64,000 nt of DNA from Bradyrhizobium manausense. Lineage in GTDB: Bacteria > Pseudomonadota > Alphaproteobacteria > Rhizobiales > Xanthobacteraceae. Under the pieces are notes generated by a model. The model made no database searches. It worked only from the letters and a program-made list of their open reading frames with translations, and was not told where the DNA came from. Below are positions 16,783 to 25,609 of this stretch, one piece after another (the first letter of the stretch is position 1; every line of letters starts with the position of its first letter). The translations under genes and the position numbers were made by a program. Location: assembly GCF_018131105.1 (NCBI RefSeq), contig NZ_JAFCJI010000002.1, forward strand, positions 1,178,001-1,242,000, in the 5' to 3' direction.

Positions 16783-17487
16783 CTACCGGCCCGCGGCATC
16801 GTTCTGGATCAGATAGCGCAGCAACAGGACGCCGCCGCCGAGATCCCGCGTGCTCTCCAGCGTCATCGCGGTGAGCGGCGCGCGCTTGTCGCCATCGGCC
16901 TCGGTCGAATCGAACACGAAGGGCGCGCCCCTGGCGCCGTCGATCGCGGGACTGAGGATCAGGTTGAATTCGTCGATCAGGCCGGCACGCAGGAACGCGC
17001 CATTGGCGACGCCACCGCCCTCCACCAGCAGGCGCTTGACGCCAAGCTCGCGATTGAGGATCTCGACCGTCAATGCGAGATCGATCTCGGATTTGCCGGC
17101 GAAGAAGTAGGAGATACCCTCGCCGCGCAAGCCGGCGAGATGCGAATCCGGCACGCTCTCGGTCAACACGACGACGATGGGATCGCCGCCGATATCCGAG
17201 CGGCCCCAACCGATCTTGCCGTGCGCGTCGAGCACGACGCCATAAGTTTTGGCATCGCGCCGCGCGAACCAGTTTTCGCGCGGAAATCTTTCGCCCGAGG
17301 TCTCGGGATAGGGTTTGCCCTTGGCGAACTCCGAGCCGGTGACGCGGCCGATCACCCAGGCGTCACCGCCGAGATTGTCATGGATCTTCTCGAACCAATC
17401 GGTGCCGGCGCCCTTCGGCCGCCAGCGGCTCGGATGGGTGCGGCCGTCGAGGCTCGAATGCATCAGGCAGATGACATAGGGCTTCAT
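16783..17487 (-). CDS. RibD C-terminal domain reductase
   Basis: A 234-residue member of the dihydrofolate-reductase-fold RibD_C family. The motifs are ICLMHSSLDGRTHPSRW at the start, GGDAWVIGRVTGSEFAKGKP in place of the usual GR-x-T-x-E block, and VKRLLVEGGGVANGAFLRAG, the glycine-rich NADPH site. It lacks the deaminase domain of true RibD, so it is a stand-alone NADPH reductase of unknown substrate rather than a riboflavin synthesis enzyme. It is followed, eight bases on, by the amine oxidase gene, and preceded by the beta-barrel protein gene in the same direction. Confidence 0.88.
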   Translation of the reverse strand: MKPYVICLMHSSLDGRTHPSRWRPKGAGTDWFEKIHDNLGGDAWVIGRVTGSEFAKGKPYPETSGERFPRENWFARRDAKTYGVVLDAHGKIGWGRSDIGGDPIVVVLTESVPDSHLAGLRGEGISYFFAGKSEIDLALTVEILNRELGVKRLLVEGGGVANGAFLRAGLIDEFNLILSPAIDGARGAPFVFDSTEADGDKRAPLTAMTLESTRDLGGGVLLLRYLIQNDAAGR

Positions 17488-17509
17488 GCAGGATCTCCGC
17501 GCCGGCTTC

Positions 17510-18169
17510 TCAGGCCGGCTTGTTGTTCTTCTCGCGATCGTTGACGATCACCGCGAGCGGATTGAGTTTTGGCGGCGCGACCAGCTTGAGCGTGTTGCTG
17601 TCGTGATGGTTGAACGGCGCGCCACGGACGAACAACGCAGTCTGGATCGCATAGCTCCAACCACCATCGTCATTAAAGCTGATGTCGCAACGGTAAGAGT
17701 CGGTACGAAAGGCTTGTTCCAGGAAGTCGGTCGAGCAGATCCCGTAGGCGGTGTCGCCGCGCTTTGCCATGACGGAGATCTTTTTGTCGTCCGGCTTGGC
17801 GTGGCCCGAGGCCAGCAGCACCTGCCCGCGCGGGATCGCCAGCGTCTGCATGATCAGCCCGGTCGCAGGCTCCCACAGCCAATAGCCGACCTGATCGTGG
17901 AAGGTGATGTCTTCCTCGGGCGTGTTGATGTGGATGTGATAGCGCAAGCCATAGAACAGTTGCGGCCCGTTGGCCTGCGGATCGATCGGGTCCATCCGGA
18001 TGTGCTCGATGAAGATCCGCCGCTCGGGCCCCTCCGCCTTCGGATTGATGTCGATGCCCTTGTCGGCCTGCCAGGTGCCGGCGAGCCGGCGGAGCGGTCC
18101 GAGATTGGCAAGACTGTCAGGGGAAACGTCCTCGGGCTCGGTGAAGATGTCGGCGGGAAGGGGCAGCAT
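17510..18169 (-). CDS. Heme-binding beta-barrel (nitrobindin/FABP-like) protein
   Basis: A 219-residue cytoplasmic protein. The core begins LRRLAGTWQADKGIDINPKA, matching the G-x-W-x-G opening of the nitrobindin/THAP4-like beta-barrel, and continues through VGYWLWEPATGLIMQTLAIP, the usual V-GYW-x-W-x-P block. Members bind haem or small hydrophobic ligands in the barrel. The start at 18169 is chosen because the mature-looking domain begins immediately; the frame stays open further upstream. A GAGGTC lies just ahead. Its gene is 22 bases upstream of the RibD-like gene in the same direction. The ligand is unknown. Confidence 0.82.
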   Translation of the reverse strand: MLPLPADIFTEPEDVSPDSLANLGPLRRLAGTWQADKGIDINPKAEGPERRIFIEHIRMDPIDPQANGPQLFYGLRYHIHINTPEEDITFHDQVGYWLWEPATGLIMQTLAIPRGQVLLASGHAKPDDKKISVMAKRGDTAYGICSTDFLEQAFRTDSYRCDISFNDDGGWSYAIQTALFVRGAPFNHHDSNTLKLVAPPKLNPLAVIVNDREKNNKPA

Positions 18170-18337
18170 GGAGACCTCGCATCGTTGCGCGCAGCAGCAA
18201 TAGCACAAGGGCGGCGCCAAGCACTTGTCACGGAACCGGAAGGCTGCCCCGCGCGTTATGGGGCGTTGAGTACGAGTCCTCGAAATCCGGACTCGAATGG
18301 GCAAGGATGCCCATGTCATGCGTCACGAGGGGGTCCG

Positions 18338-20434
18338 GTGCTGTCGGAGACAACTGCTCGGCAGTCAATCGATCTGGGCTTCCCCTCCGACGGAGGCGGG
18401 CTGGGTGCGATGATGCGTGCCCTCGACTGGTCCGACTCGCCGCTCGGCCCTCCCCGACAATGGTCGCTGGCCCTCAAAACGACAGTCGGCATGTTGCTGG
18501 CCGCACAGGCCCAGATCGTGCTGTTCTGGGGCCCTGACTACGTCGCACTCTACAACGACGCCTATGCGCCGGGCATCGGCGCCAATCATCCCCGCGCACT
18601 CGGCCGGCCCGCGATCGAGAACTGGGGCGAACTGTGGGACGATCTCGAGCCACTCCTGTCGGGCGTGCGCCAAACGAGAAAGACCTTCGCGGCGAAGGAT
18701 CGTCCCTTCTACGTCGAGCGCCACGGTTACGGCGAAACCAGCTATTGGGACGTCTCCTACTCGGCCGTGATTGACGACGACGGCTCGGTCGGCGGCGTTC
18801 TCTGCATCGTATCGGAGACGACCGAGCGCATTCTCGGCGAGGCGCAGCTGCGGGCGAGCGAAGCGCGTTACAAGGAGCTGACCGCGACGCTCGAGCAGCG
18901 CGTCGCCGAGCGCACGGCCGAGCGTCACCTGCTCGCTACCATCGTGGAAACCACTGACGGCCAGATCCAGGCGCTCGACCTCGACTATCGCTGGCTCGCC
19001 ATCAACGCGTCCTGCGCCGACGCCTATCAGCGCATCTATGGCAAGCGGCCGAGGATCGGCGATTCGCTAAACGAATTCCTCGCCGACCGGCCCGAGCATC
19101 TCGCGGCGGCCAAGGCAATCTGGGGCCGCGCGCTGGCGGGCGAAGCCTTTACCAATATCGAGGAGTTCGGCGATCCGCATTTCGAGCGCCGCGTCTACGA
19201 GATGAAGTTCGAGGCATTGCGTGCGCCCGATGGCGCGCGCATCGGCGCATTCCTGACCGGGATGGACGTGACGGATCGCCTGGAGGAGCAGGCGCGCCTC
19301 GCGCAGGCCGAGGAAGCGCTTCGGCAGGCCATGAAGATGGAGGCGATGGGCCAGCTCACCGGCGGCGTCGCGCACGACTTCAACAACCTGCTGACGCCGA
19401 TCGTCGGCCTGCTCGACATGTTCCAGCGCAAGGGCATCGGCGGCGAGCGCGAGCATCGCCTGATCGCCGGCGCCGCACAGGCGGCCGAGCGCGCCAAGAC
19501 GCTGGTGCAGCGCCTGCTTGCGTTCGCGCGCCGGCAACCGCTTCAGGCGATATCCGTCGACATCGGCCGGCTCGTCGCCGACATGGGCGAGCTGATCTCC
19601 AGCACGACCGGGCCGCAGATCGAGGTGACGGTGGATACGCCCGAAGGGTTGCCCGAAGCCATGGCCGATCCCAACCAGATCGAGATGGCGATCCTGAATC
19701 TCAGCGTCAACGCGCGCGATGCCATGCCCGAGGGCGGCAAGCTGCGCATCTCGGCCAAGGCGCGGACGATTGAATCCGCGCAAGCCTATAGCCTGGAACC
19801 GGGTACCTATGTCTGCATCTCGGTTGCGGACAACGGCATCGGCATGAGCGAAGAGACCCTGGCTCATGCCGTCGAGCCGTTCTTTTCGACCAAGGGCATC
19901 GGACAAGGCACCGGTCTCGGCCTCTCGATGGTCCACGGTCTTGCCTCGCAGCTCGGCGGCGCGCTGATGATCAAGAGCGCTGTGGGTGCAGGCACCACAG
20001 TGGAGTTGTGGCTGCCGGTCAGCCACGCCGCCGCCGGCGCGATCGATGCCGTCCCCGAAGCCAAACTGCGACCGCTCCCCGCCGGCACGGCGCTGCTGGT
20101 GGACGACGAGCCGCTGGTGCGCATGAGCACCGCCGAGATGCTGAGCGAGCTCGGCTACCGGGTCGTCGAAGCCGGCTCCGCGGAGGATGCGCTTCAGCGC
20201 GTCAGGGACGGCCTGCGGCCGAACCTGCTCGTCACCGACCACCTGATGCCCGGCATGAACGGAACGGACCTTGGGCTCGCGCTGCGCGACCAATATCCCG
20301 ACCTCCAGATCCTCGTCGTGTCAGGCTATGCCAACAACGAAGGCATCACGCCGGACCTGTCGCGACTGACGAAGCCGTTCCGAAGCGATGAGCTGGCGGC
20401 GAGCCTGGCAAATCTGGCGAAGACGGGGCGGTGA
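18338..20434 (+). CDS. Hybrid sensor histidine kinase (PAS sensor, kinase, receiver)
   Basis: A soluble hybrid kinase of about 698 residues from a GTG at 18338, preceded by CGAGGGGG; an ATG at 18410 is an alternative. The N-terminal 160 residues form a GAF/PAS-like sensor beginning ALDWSDSPLGPPRQWS with FWGPDYVALYNDAYAPGIG. A coiled-coil (RYKELTATLEQRVAERTAER) links to a PAS domain. The dimerisation helix has His346 in GGVAHDFNNLLTPI, the H-D-F-N-N type. N, G1, F and G2 boxes follow (DNGIGM, FFSTKGIGQGTGLGLSM). The receiver has acceptor Asp634 in VTDHLMPGMNG. No output domain is present, so it must signal to a separate regulator. Confidence 0.9.
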   Translation: MLSETTARQSIDLGFPSDGGGLGAMMRALDWSDSPLGPPRQWSLALKTTVGMLLAAQAQIVLFWGPDYVALYNDAYAPGIGANHPRALGRPAIENWGELWDDLEPLLSGVRQTRKTFAAKDRPFYVERHGYGETSYWDVSYSAVIDDDGSVGGVLCIVSETTERILGEAQLRASEARYKELTATLEQRVAERTAERHLLATIVETTDGQIQALDLDYRWLAINASCADAYQRIYGKRPRIGDSLNEFLADRPEHLAAAKAIWGRALAGEAFTNIEEFGDPHFERRVYEMKFEALRAPDGARIGAFLTGMDVTDRLEEQARLAQAEEALRQAMKMEAMGQLTGGVAHDFNNLLTPIVGLLDMFQRKGIGGEREHRLIAGAAQAAERAKTLVQRLLAFARRQPLQAISVDIGRLVADMGELISSTTGPQIEVTVDTPEGLPEAMADPNQIEMAILNLSVNARDAMPEGGKLRISAKARTIESAQAYSLEPGTYVCISVADNGIGMSEETLAHAVEPFFSTKGIGQGTGLGLSMVHGLASQLGGALMIKSAVGAGTTVELWLPVSHAAAGAIDAVPEAKLRPLPAGTALLVDDEPLVRMSTAEMLSELGYRVVEAGSAEDALQRVRDGLRPNLLVTDHLMPGMNGTDLGLALRDQYPDLQILVVSGYANNEGITPDLSRLTKPFRSDELAASLANLAKTGR

Positions 20435-20523
20435 GGATCACGCATGGTCATGTCCTGACCGCGCCCCTGACTGCATCGGCCGGCAAATTTCTTCTGAAGG
20501 ATCGCAGCCGGCTGGTGTTCTGA

Positions 20524-21363
20524 CTAAATCAGCGGCGCACCCTGCCGCAGATTCATGTGCCGGTTGACGTCCTTGTAGAGAAGATAGCGGAATCGGCCGG
20601 GGCCGCCCGCGTAGCAGGCTTGCGGGCAGAACGCGCGCAGCCACATATAGTCGCCGGCCTCCACTTCCACCCAATCGCGATTGAGACGGTAGACCGCCTT
20701 GCCTTCGAGGACGTAGAGCCCGTGCTCCATGACGTGCGTCTCCATAAAGGGGATCGTTCCCCCCGGCTCGAGCGTCACGATGGTGACGTGCATGTCATGC
20801 CGCATGTCTGAGGGATCGACGAAGCGCGTGGTGGCCCACCGCCCCTCCGTATCAGGCATCGGCACCGGCGCGATGGAACCTTCGTTGGCCACGATTGGCT
20901 CGGGCTCGGCCAATCCAGGCACACGCTGATAGAGCTTGCGGATCCAGTGGAGCTGGGCCGGGCCCGGGCCGCGATTGCGAAGGCTCCACTCGCACCCCGG
21001 AGGCATATAGGCGAAGCCGCCGGCCTTCAGCTCGCTCTCCTTGCCTGCCAGCTTGAGAATGACCTGCCCGCCCACGACGAACAGCGCACCCTCGGCGTCC
21101 TTGTCGGGCTCGGGGATATCGCTTCCTCCGGCCGGTGCGATCTCCATCAGATAATGGGAGAACGTCTCGGCGAAGCCGGAGAGCGGCCGCGCCAGCACCC
21201 AGACGCGCGTATTGTCCCAGTGCGGCAGGTAACTGACGACGATATCGCGCTGGACGTTGCTCGGAATGACGGCATAGGCGGTTGTGAAGACCGCGCGGCC
21301 GCTCAGAAGGTCCGTCTGCGGCGGCAGACCGCCCTGCGGGACGTGATAGGTTCGCGATGACAT
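20524..21363 (-). CDS. allE: (S)-Ureidoglycine aminohydrolase
   Basis: A 279-residue bicupin enzyme that converts (S)-ureidoglycine to (S)-ureidoglycolate and ammonia in allantoin breakdown. The sequence has two cupin halves; the second holds PFMETHVMEHGLYVLEGKA, with His, Glu and His positions suited to bind manganese, and VEVEAGDYMWLRAFCPQACY, matching known UGHY/AllE enzymes. The ATG at 21363 comes two bases after the end of allA, so translation is coupled. With allA and the DctA-family carrier gene it forms an operon for ureide use, which fits a soil bacterium associated with legumes that export ureides. Confidence 0.9.
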   Translation of the reverse strand: MSSRTYHVPQGGLPPQTDLLSGRAVFTTAYAVIPSNVQRDIVVSYLPHWDNTRVWVLARPLSGFAETFSHYLMEIAPAGGSDIPEPDKDAEGALFVVGGQVILKLAGKESELKAGGFAYMPPGCEWSLRNRGPGPAQLHWIRKLYQRVPGLAEPEPIVANEGSIAPVPMPDTEGRWATTRFVDPSDMRHDMHVTIVTLEPGGTIPFMETHVMEHGLYVLEGKAVYRLNRDWVEVEAGDYMWLRAFCPQACYAGGPGRFRYLLYKDVNRHMNLRQGAPLI

Positions 21364-21365
21364 CG

Positions 21366-21872
21366 TCAGGCCTCGTGGTGTTCAGGCATGAGTTCGAGCT
21401 GCGTGGACTCGTCCAGCCAATATTCTTCGAGATTGTTACCATCGCCCTTTCGGTCGACGACGAGGAACGCGCTTGCGTCCTTGAGCACCAGCAGCGGGTG
21501 GTGCCAGCAATTGCGCGCATAGTTCACGCCCTGATGCCCCGTCGCCGCGAACGCACGATAGCTCGCGGCGTTGCGCGGGTCCGTGCAAACCACGATCAGC
21601 CAGTCGGTGCCGCCAAGCGGCATGAACAACTGGCTGCCGAGCGGATGGCGCTCCATCAGGCGAATCGCGATGGGCGCAGGACGCATGGAGGCGACAAACC
21701 AGCTGATGCTGGTCTGTCCGCCTTCCGCGGCGACATCGATATTGGCGATGTCGTTGAAACGCTTCGCGTAACCCTGGTTGATCGACAGGGGGACCACCCC
21801 GTTCGTTTCGATGACCTCACCAAACGGCGCGAACGCCTGCTTCGTCAGGGGCTCGATCGAAAGCGTCGCCAT
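21366..21872 (-). CDS. allA: Ureidoglycolate lyase
   Basis: A 168-residue cupin-like enzyme cleaving ureidoglycolate to glyoxylate and urea. Family features are IEPLTKQAFAPFGEVIE at the start, ERHPLGSQLFMPLGGTDWLI in the middle, with the key His, and GVNYARNCWHHPLLVLKD near the end. The start at 21872 has GAGG six bases upstream; the longer frame reaches a TTG at 21899 that overlaps the dctA-like stop and is less likely. Located between the carrier gene and allE, so it supplies the last carbon-yielding step of the pathway. Confidence 0.92.
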   Translation of the reverse strand: MATLSIEPLTKQAFAPFGEVIETNGVVPLSINQGYAKRFNDIANIDVAAEGGQTSISWFVASMRPAPIAIRLMERHPLGSQLFMPLGGTDWLIVVCTDPRNAASYRAFAATGHQGVNYARNCWHHPLLVLKDASAFLVVDRKGDGNNLEEYWLDESTQLELMPEHHEA

Positions 21873-21895
21873 GCCAACCTCGCGTATTTCCGCGC

Positions 21896-23230
21896 TCAAA
21901 GCGTTTGCAGACCCGCGACGGGAGCAACCGCACCATCAGGCTCGACCTGCAACGTCTCGCCTGAGGGAACGATCTCACCGTTCAGGATGCGATGCGCCTT
22001 GGCGCGATCGAGGTCGCCTTCCCACGAGGCGACAACGACCGTTGCGACGCAGTTTCCGACATAATTGCCGAGCGCGCGAGCGATGCCGATGAACCAGTCC
22101 ACCGAAAGAATCAGCACCAGTCCGATCGCCGGAATGGCCGGGATCGCTGACAGCGTCGCGGCGAGGACGACGATGGCCGAGCCAGGAACGCCATGGGCGC
22201 CCTTGGAGGTGAGCAACGCGACGCCGAGGATCGCCAGAAGGTCACCCAGCGCCAGCGGCGTATTGGTCGCCTGCGCAATGAAGACCGCCGCCAGGGTCAG
22301 GTAGATCGAGAACGCATCCAGGTTGAAGGAATACCCGGTCGGGATGACGAGGCCGACGGTCGATCGCTTGATGCCCAGCAGCTCGAGCTTGCGCATGGTC
22401 TGCGGCAGCACGCTGTCGCCCGCGGCCGTGCCGAGCACGATCATCAGCTCCTCGCGCAGATAGGCGAGCAGCTTGAACAGGCTGAAGCCGGACAGCCGCA
22501 TGATCGATCCGAGAACGATGACCACGAAAAGGACCACCGCCAGGTAGAACAACCCGACAAGGCCGCCGAGCTGCTTGAGCGAACCGATTCCGTACTTGCC
22601 GACGGTGAAGGCGATCGCGCCGAACACGCCGATCGGGGCGAGGCGGACGACGAAGTTCATCATCTTGAAGATGATCTCGTTCACGCGCTCGATGAAATCG
22701 ACCACCGGCCTTGCGCGCTCGCCGCACAATGACACGGCGCAGCCGAACATGATCGAGACGATCAGGACTTGCAGCACGTCGCCGGAGCTGAACGCGCCGA
22801 CGATCGTCGAGGGAATCAGCTTCATCAGGAATTCGGAGACGCCGCCGCCGGCGACCTGGGCCGCGGTCTGGCTGAACCCGCTCAGCGCCTTGGCATCCAG
22901 CGTCGCGGGATCGATGTTCATTCCGGCGCCGGGCTGGAAGTAGTAAGCCAGCGCGATGCCGAACACCAAGGCGACGGTCGTGACGGCCTCGAAGTAGAGC
23001 AGCGAGCGGATGCCGACCCTTCCGACCTTCGATAGGTCTCCGGCCGCGGAAACTCCCTGCACCACGACGCAGAACACGATGACGGGCACCAGCATCTTGA
23101 TCAGCTTGATGAAGCCGTCGCCCAGCGGCTTCATCTGCAAGGCAGTATCAGGATAGGCCATGCCGAGCGCAATACCGAGCGCAAGTGCGACGACGACCTG
23201 GAAGAAGAGTGACTTGAAAATCCTGGGCAT
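21896..23230 (-). CDS. Dicarboxylate/amino acid:cation symporter, DctA family (variant HP1 loop)
   Basis: A 444-residue inner-membrane carrier of the DAACS (GltP/DctA) family. The family signature VGLVIPTGYSFNLDAFSIYL and FIAQATNT is clear, as is PAIPAIGLVLILSVDWFIGI near the C-terminus. The serine-rich hairpin loop that in DctA reads SSSE...ALP here reads GTAAGDSVLPQTMRK, and NLDG is NLDA. These are substrate-contact regions, so the substrate is probably not a simple C4-dicarboxylate. Heading an operon with allA and allE, a ureide or ureidoglycolate-like acid is a reasonable guess. The LysR gene is divergent. Confidence 0.88.
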   Translation of the reverse strand: MPRIFKSLFFQVVVALALGIALGMAYPDTALQMKPLGDGFIKLIKMLVPVIVFCVVVQGVSAAGDLSKVGRVGIRSLLYFEAVTTVALVFGIALAYYFQPGAGMNIDPATLDAKALSGFSQTAAQVAGGGVSEFLMKLIPSTIVGAFSSGDVLQVLIVSIMFGCAVSLCGERARPVVDFIERVNEIIFKMMNFVVRLAPIGVFGAIAFTVGKYGIGSLKQLGGLVGLFYLAVVLFVVIVLGSIMRLSGFSLFKLLAYLREELMIVLGTAAGDSVLPQTMRKLELLGIKRSTVGLVIPTGYSFNLDAFSIYLTLAAVFIAQATNTPLALGDLLAILGVALLTSKGAHGVPGSAIVVLAATLSAIPAIPAIGLVLILSVDWFIGIARALGNYVGNCVATVVVASWEGDLDRAKAHRILNGEIVPSGETLQVEPDGAVAPVAGLQTL

Positions 23231-23385
23231 GGCGTTCCTCGCTTGCTTGTGTCTGTCTGGCTTGGTCGGCTCGAAGCCTTTCGCCATTCTTGTCATTGGC
23301 AGCGGCGCGACGCCGCTGCGTACAGGGCATCGCCGGCTGCGGGGCGGACGAACGCGCTATCCGTCATTCGTTGACCAGGTGCGAC

Positions 23386-23418
23386 ATCAAGTCCAATATA
23401 TAGAACGACACGATTGAT
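23386..23418. promoter_or_regulatory. Candidate LysR operator in the dctA-like / lysR intergenic gap
   Basis: The 199-bp divergent gap holds an interrupted inverted repeat: atcaa at 23386-23390 and ttgat at 23414-23418, 12 bases ahead of the LysR gene start, with AATATATAGAAC between. LysR-type regulators usually sit on their own promoter and bind such spaced inverted repeats. The arms are short, so this is only a candidate. Confidence 0.3.
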
Positions 23419-23429
23419 AGGCTTTCCCT

Positions 23430-24326
23430 ATGGATGTTCGTCAGCTCCGGTACTTCATTGCGGTGGCCGAAGAGCGCAGCTTCACGCTCGCCGCCCGGCG
23501 GCTGAACCTGTCGCAGCCGCCGCTCAGCCAGCACATCCAGGCCCTGGAGGCAGAGCTCGGCACCCAGTTGCTCTACCGGACCAGCCGCAAGGTCGAGCTG
23601 ACGCAGGCCGGCGAAGCGATGCTCTTGCGCGGGCGCGCCATCCTGCAACAGGTCAAGTCAGCGGAAGACGAGGTGCGCTCGATCGGCGCCGGGCTGGTGG
23701 GAACGCTGGATCTCGGCGCGACCGGCTCCATCCTGCGCGGTCGTCTCGCGGAGCTGCTTGCGGCCTACCGGAAGGTCGCGCCCCTGGTCAGGATGACGGT
23801 GCACGAGCAGGCGCCGGCGCGACAGATCGCGGCCCTGCTCAACCGGACCACCAACATTTCGCTCATTCGCGGCGTTCCCGACGAGCGCGACCTGACCAGC
23901 AAGCTAGCATGGCGGGAAGAGGTCGTGCTCGCCGTGCCTCGCAGCCACCGGCTGGCGCAACGCAAGCGCGTCGCGCTTGGCGATCTGGCGTCGGAAGAAC
24001 ACGTCATCCTCGACCCCGACAGCTCCGATTTCGCGCGCTATGTGCAGACATGCTGCGTCGATGCCGGCTTCCTGCCGAAGGTATCGCAGCAGGTCATCGA
24101 CGCGCAGTCGATCCCGAGCCTGATTGCGGCAGGCTTCGGCGTCGCGCTGGTGCCGCAGTCGATCGCGCGTTTCACCACAGCCGATATCGCGTTTCGCCCC
24201 ATCCGGCCGTCACCGCCCGCGGCCGACGTATTCCTGGTGTTCAGGGCGGACGAGACCTCGATGGTCGTACACAATTTCATCAAGCTCGCGCTGCGCTATT
24301 TGGGGCAGAGGAAGTGGGTGAGCTAG
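23430..24326 (+). CDS. LysR family transcriptional regulator
   Basis: A 298-residue activator/repressor. Residues 1-65 give the winged helix-turn-helix (LRYFIAVAEERSFTLAARRL then NLSQPPLSQHIQALEAELG), followed by a linker helix and the type-2 periplasmic-binding-like effector domain from about residue 90 (GTLDLGATGSILRG...). It is divergent from the ureide carrier/allA/allE operon with 199 bases between the starts, so it very probably senses a ureide pathway intermediate and controls that operon. The effector cannot be read from sequence. Confidence 0.93.
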   Translation: MDVRQLRYFIAVAEERSFTLAARRLNLSQPPLSQHIQALEAELGTQLLYRTSRKVELTQAGEAMLLRGRAILQQVKSAEDEVRSIGAGLVGTLDLGATGSILRGRLAELLAAYRKVAPLVRMTVHEQAPARQIAALLNRTTNISLIRGVPDERDLTSKLAWREEVVLAVPRSHRLAQRKRVALGDLASEEHVILDPDSSDFARYVQTCCVDAGFLPKVSQQVIDAQSIPSLIAAGFGVALVPQSIARFTTADIAFRPIRPSPPAADVFLVFRADETSMVVHNFIKLALRYLGQRKWVS

Positions 24327-24354
24327 GCCGTGTACTCATTAAGCAGGCTGGCAA

Positions 24355-24440
24355 CCCGATCTCCGCTCTCCCCCCAACAGCGGCGAAAAACCGGACATCT
24401 CCCGAGGTCGCTGAAGGGTCATGAGGCGACATTTCGGGCA
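24355..24440. repeat. Degenerate repeat copy (CTCCCCC-ACAGC family)
   Basis: gatctccgctctccccccaa followed by cagcggcgaaaaaccggaca resembles the stretch at 24898-24945 (gtccgcttctcccccgacag then ctgcgaaatagcggaaat). The two copies flank the small membrane-protein gene at 24464-24805. They look like decayed remnants of a dispersed intergenic element. Confidence 0.4.
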
Positions 24441-24463
24441 AAGCTTGCTATGTTCGACGGGCT

Positions 24464-24805
24464 ATGGCGACAAAGAGATTGGCTCGCGCAGAGACGGTTG
24501 AATATCTCGGCTTCCTGCTACTCACTACGCTGCTTGCAGGCATATTCGCCGTTTTTTGGGGGCTATCGCCTCTGGGATTTGGGTTTGCCGCCGGACCGAC
24601 CAACCCGACAACTAAGATAATCGCCGTAGCGATGATCTCGGTCTCGTACTTTGGTGGAATACCCGCGCTCCTCATAGGGCAAATCGCTTCACCAATACTT
24701 TGGTTTTACGGCCGCACACGCGGCGCGTATCTCGTCCCGGTCTTAAGCATGGGATCGTTCTTGCTTTGCACAATCGCAGCGTATTTTGTCTTCACTAGAT
24801 TTTAG
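24464..24805 (+). CDS. Small hypothetical membrane protein
   Basis: A 113-residue protein with three or four hydrophobic segments (EYLGFLLLTTLLAGIFAVFW; IIAVAMISVSYFGGIPALLI; YLVPVLSMGSFLLCTIAAYF), so an integral membrane protein. Base composition is clearly more AT-rich than the neighbours, and no close family is recognised. There is no convincing ribosome site. It lies in a patch with decayed repeats and another orphan gene; this suggests recent acquisition or a lineage-specific gene. Confidence 0.55.
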   Translation: MATKRLARAETVEYLGFLLLTTLLAGIFAVFWGLSPLGFGFAAGPTNPTTKIIAVAMISVSYFGGIPALLIGQIASPILWFYGRTRGAYLVPVLSMGSFLLCTIAAYFVFTRF

Positions 24806-24835
24806 TGTGCCTCCTCCGCATTGAACGTGTGACGT

Positions 24836-24980
24836 GTTCTCGCTTCGCAATGTTCGCTTCGGGTCACTCGCGTCGTTTTTGGCCCGCACCACAGATGTCC
24901 GCTTCTCCCCCGACAGCTGCGAAATAGCGGAAATCCTCCGACCGCCGCTTAGGGCCACATTCGGACATCATGTGCTAGAG
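24836..24980. repeat. Degenerate repeat (TTCGGGTCACTCGCGTCGTTTTTGGCC type)
   Basis: The region contains atgttcgcttcgggtcactc, gcgtcgtttttggcccgcac, atgtccgcttctcccccgac and finally ttcggacatc. Strings of GTCCGCTT, GGGTCACTCGCG and GCGGA-type words like these occur as non-coding dispersed elements in Bradyrhizobium and Rhodopseudomonas. Part of it is repeated at 24355-24440. No protein is encoded here. Confidence 0.45.
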
Positions 24981-25012
24981 TAGCCTGACCATCTTTTTGT
25001 GGACATGAGATT

Positions 25013-25393
25013 ATGGAGCGACGGCTGGAACTGTTCGAGAGCATTGTTGGCGAAAAACTCAGCGCGATCACGTTCGTGCTGGACTACTGGCAACTGCAAT
25101 TCGACGGACCGACCATCAATGCGCTCACCCGCTTGAAGGTCAGCGCCAACGGGTTAGACCTAAGCGACGAACATGGTCAGTTTAGAAATCTCATCTGTGG
25201 TCAAATCGGGAAAGTCGTTGCGGGCGTTGCGCTCGTGCAGCCAGAATCCTTCACAATCACGTTCATGGACCACTCCTCGATAAAAATCTCGCTGCGGTGG
25301 CAGGATTATCGAGGTCCCGAAGCGATGGTTTTCCATGGCCCTAACCAATCATCGCTCGTTGTGGTCCGGGCAGACTTTGGGTCCACAAGCTGA
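25013..25393 (+). CDS. Hypothetical protein
   Basis: A 126-residue soluble protein with no signal peptide or membrane segment. It opens with RLELFESIVGEKLSAITFVL, has a central region with NALTRLKVSANGLDLSDEHG and ends with LVVVRADFGSTS. The alternation of short hydrophobic strands and polar loops suggests a small beta-rich fold. No family is recognised. Like the gene at 24464 it is more AT-rich than the surroundings. It is flanked by non-coding sequence on both sides, so no partner is evident. Confidence 0.6.
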   Translation: MERRLELFESIVGEKLSAITFVLDYWQLQFDGPTINALTRLKVSANGLDLSDEHGQFRNLICGQIGKVVAGVALVQPESFTITFMDHSSIKISLRWQDYRGPEAMVFHGPNQSSLVVVRADFGSTS

Positions 25394-25609
25394 CGTACCC
25401 GCAGCTTTCGAGCATGTCCGCTCTACTCCCGAAACCGGAGCCGCGGCATCTATGAGTACACGACTTAGATCGTTTGGGCGGAAGAATGCTGGATGGGATC
25501 GCGCGTGTCGAGGCCGTGCCAGCGTCTACCCCCGTGTCGCCACGCCCGCTGATAAACGGCGGTGATGACGTGCGGCAGAGACGAAGGTGCGAGTGCTGCC
25601 GCTTGCGCC

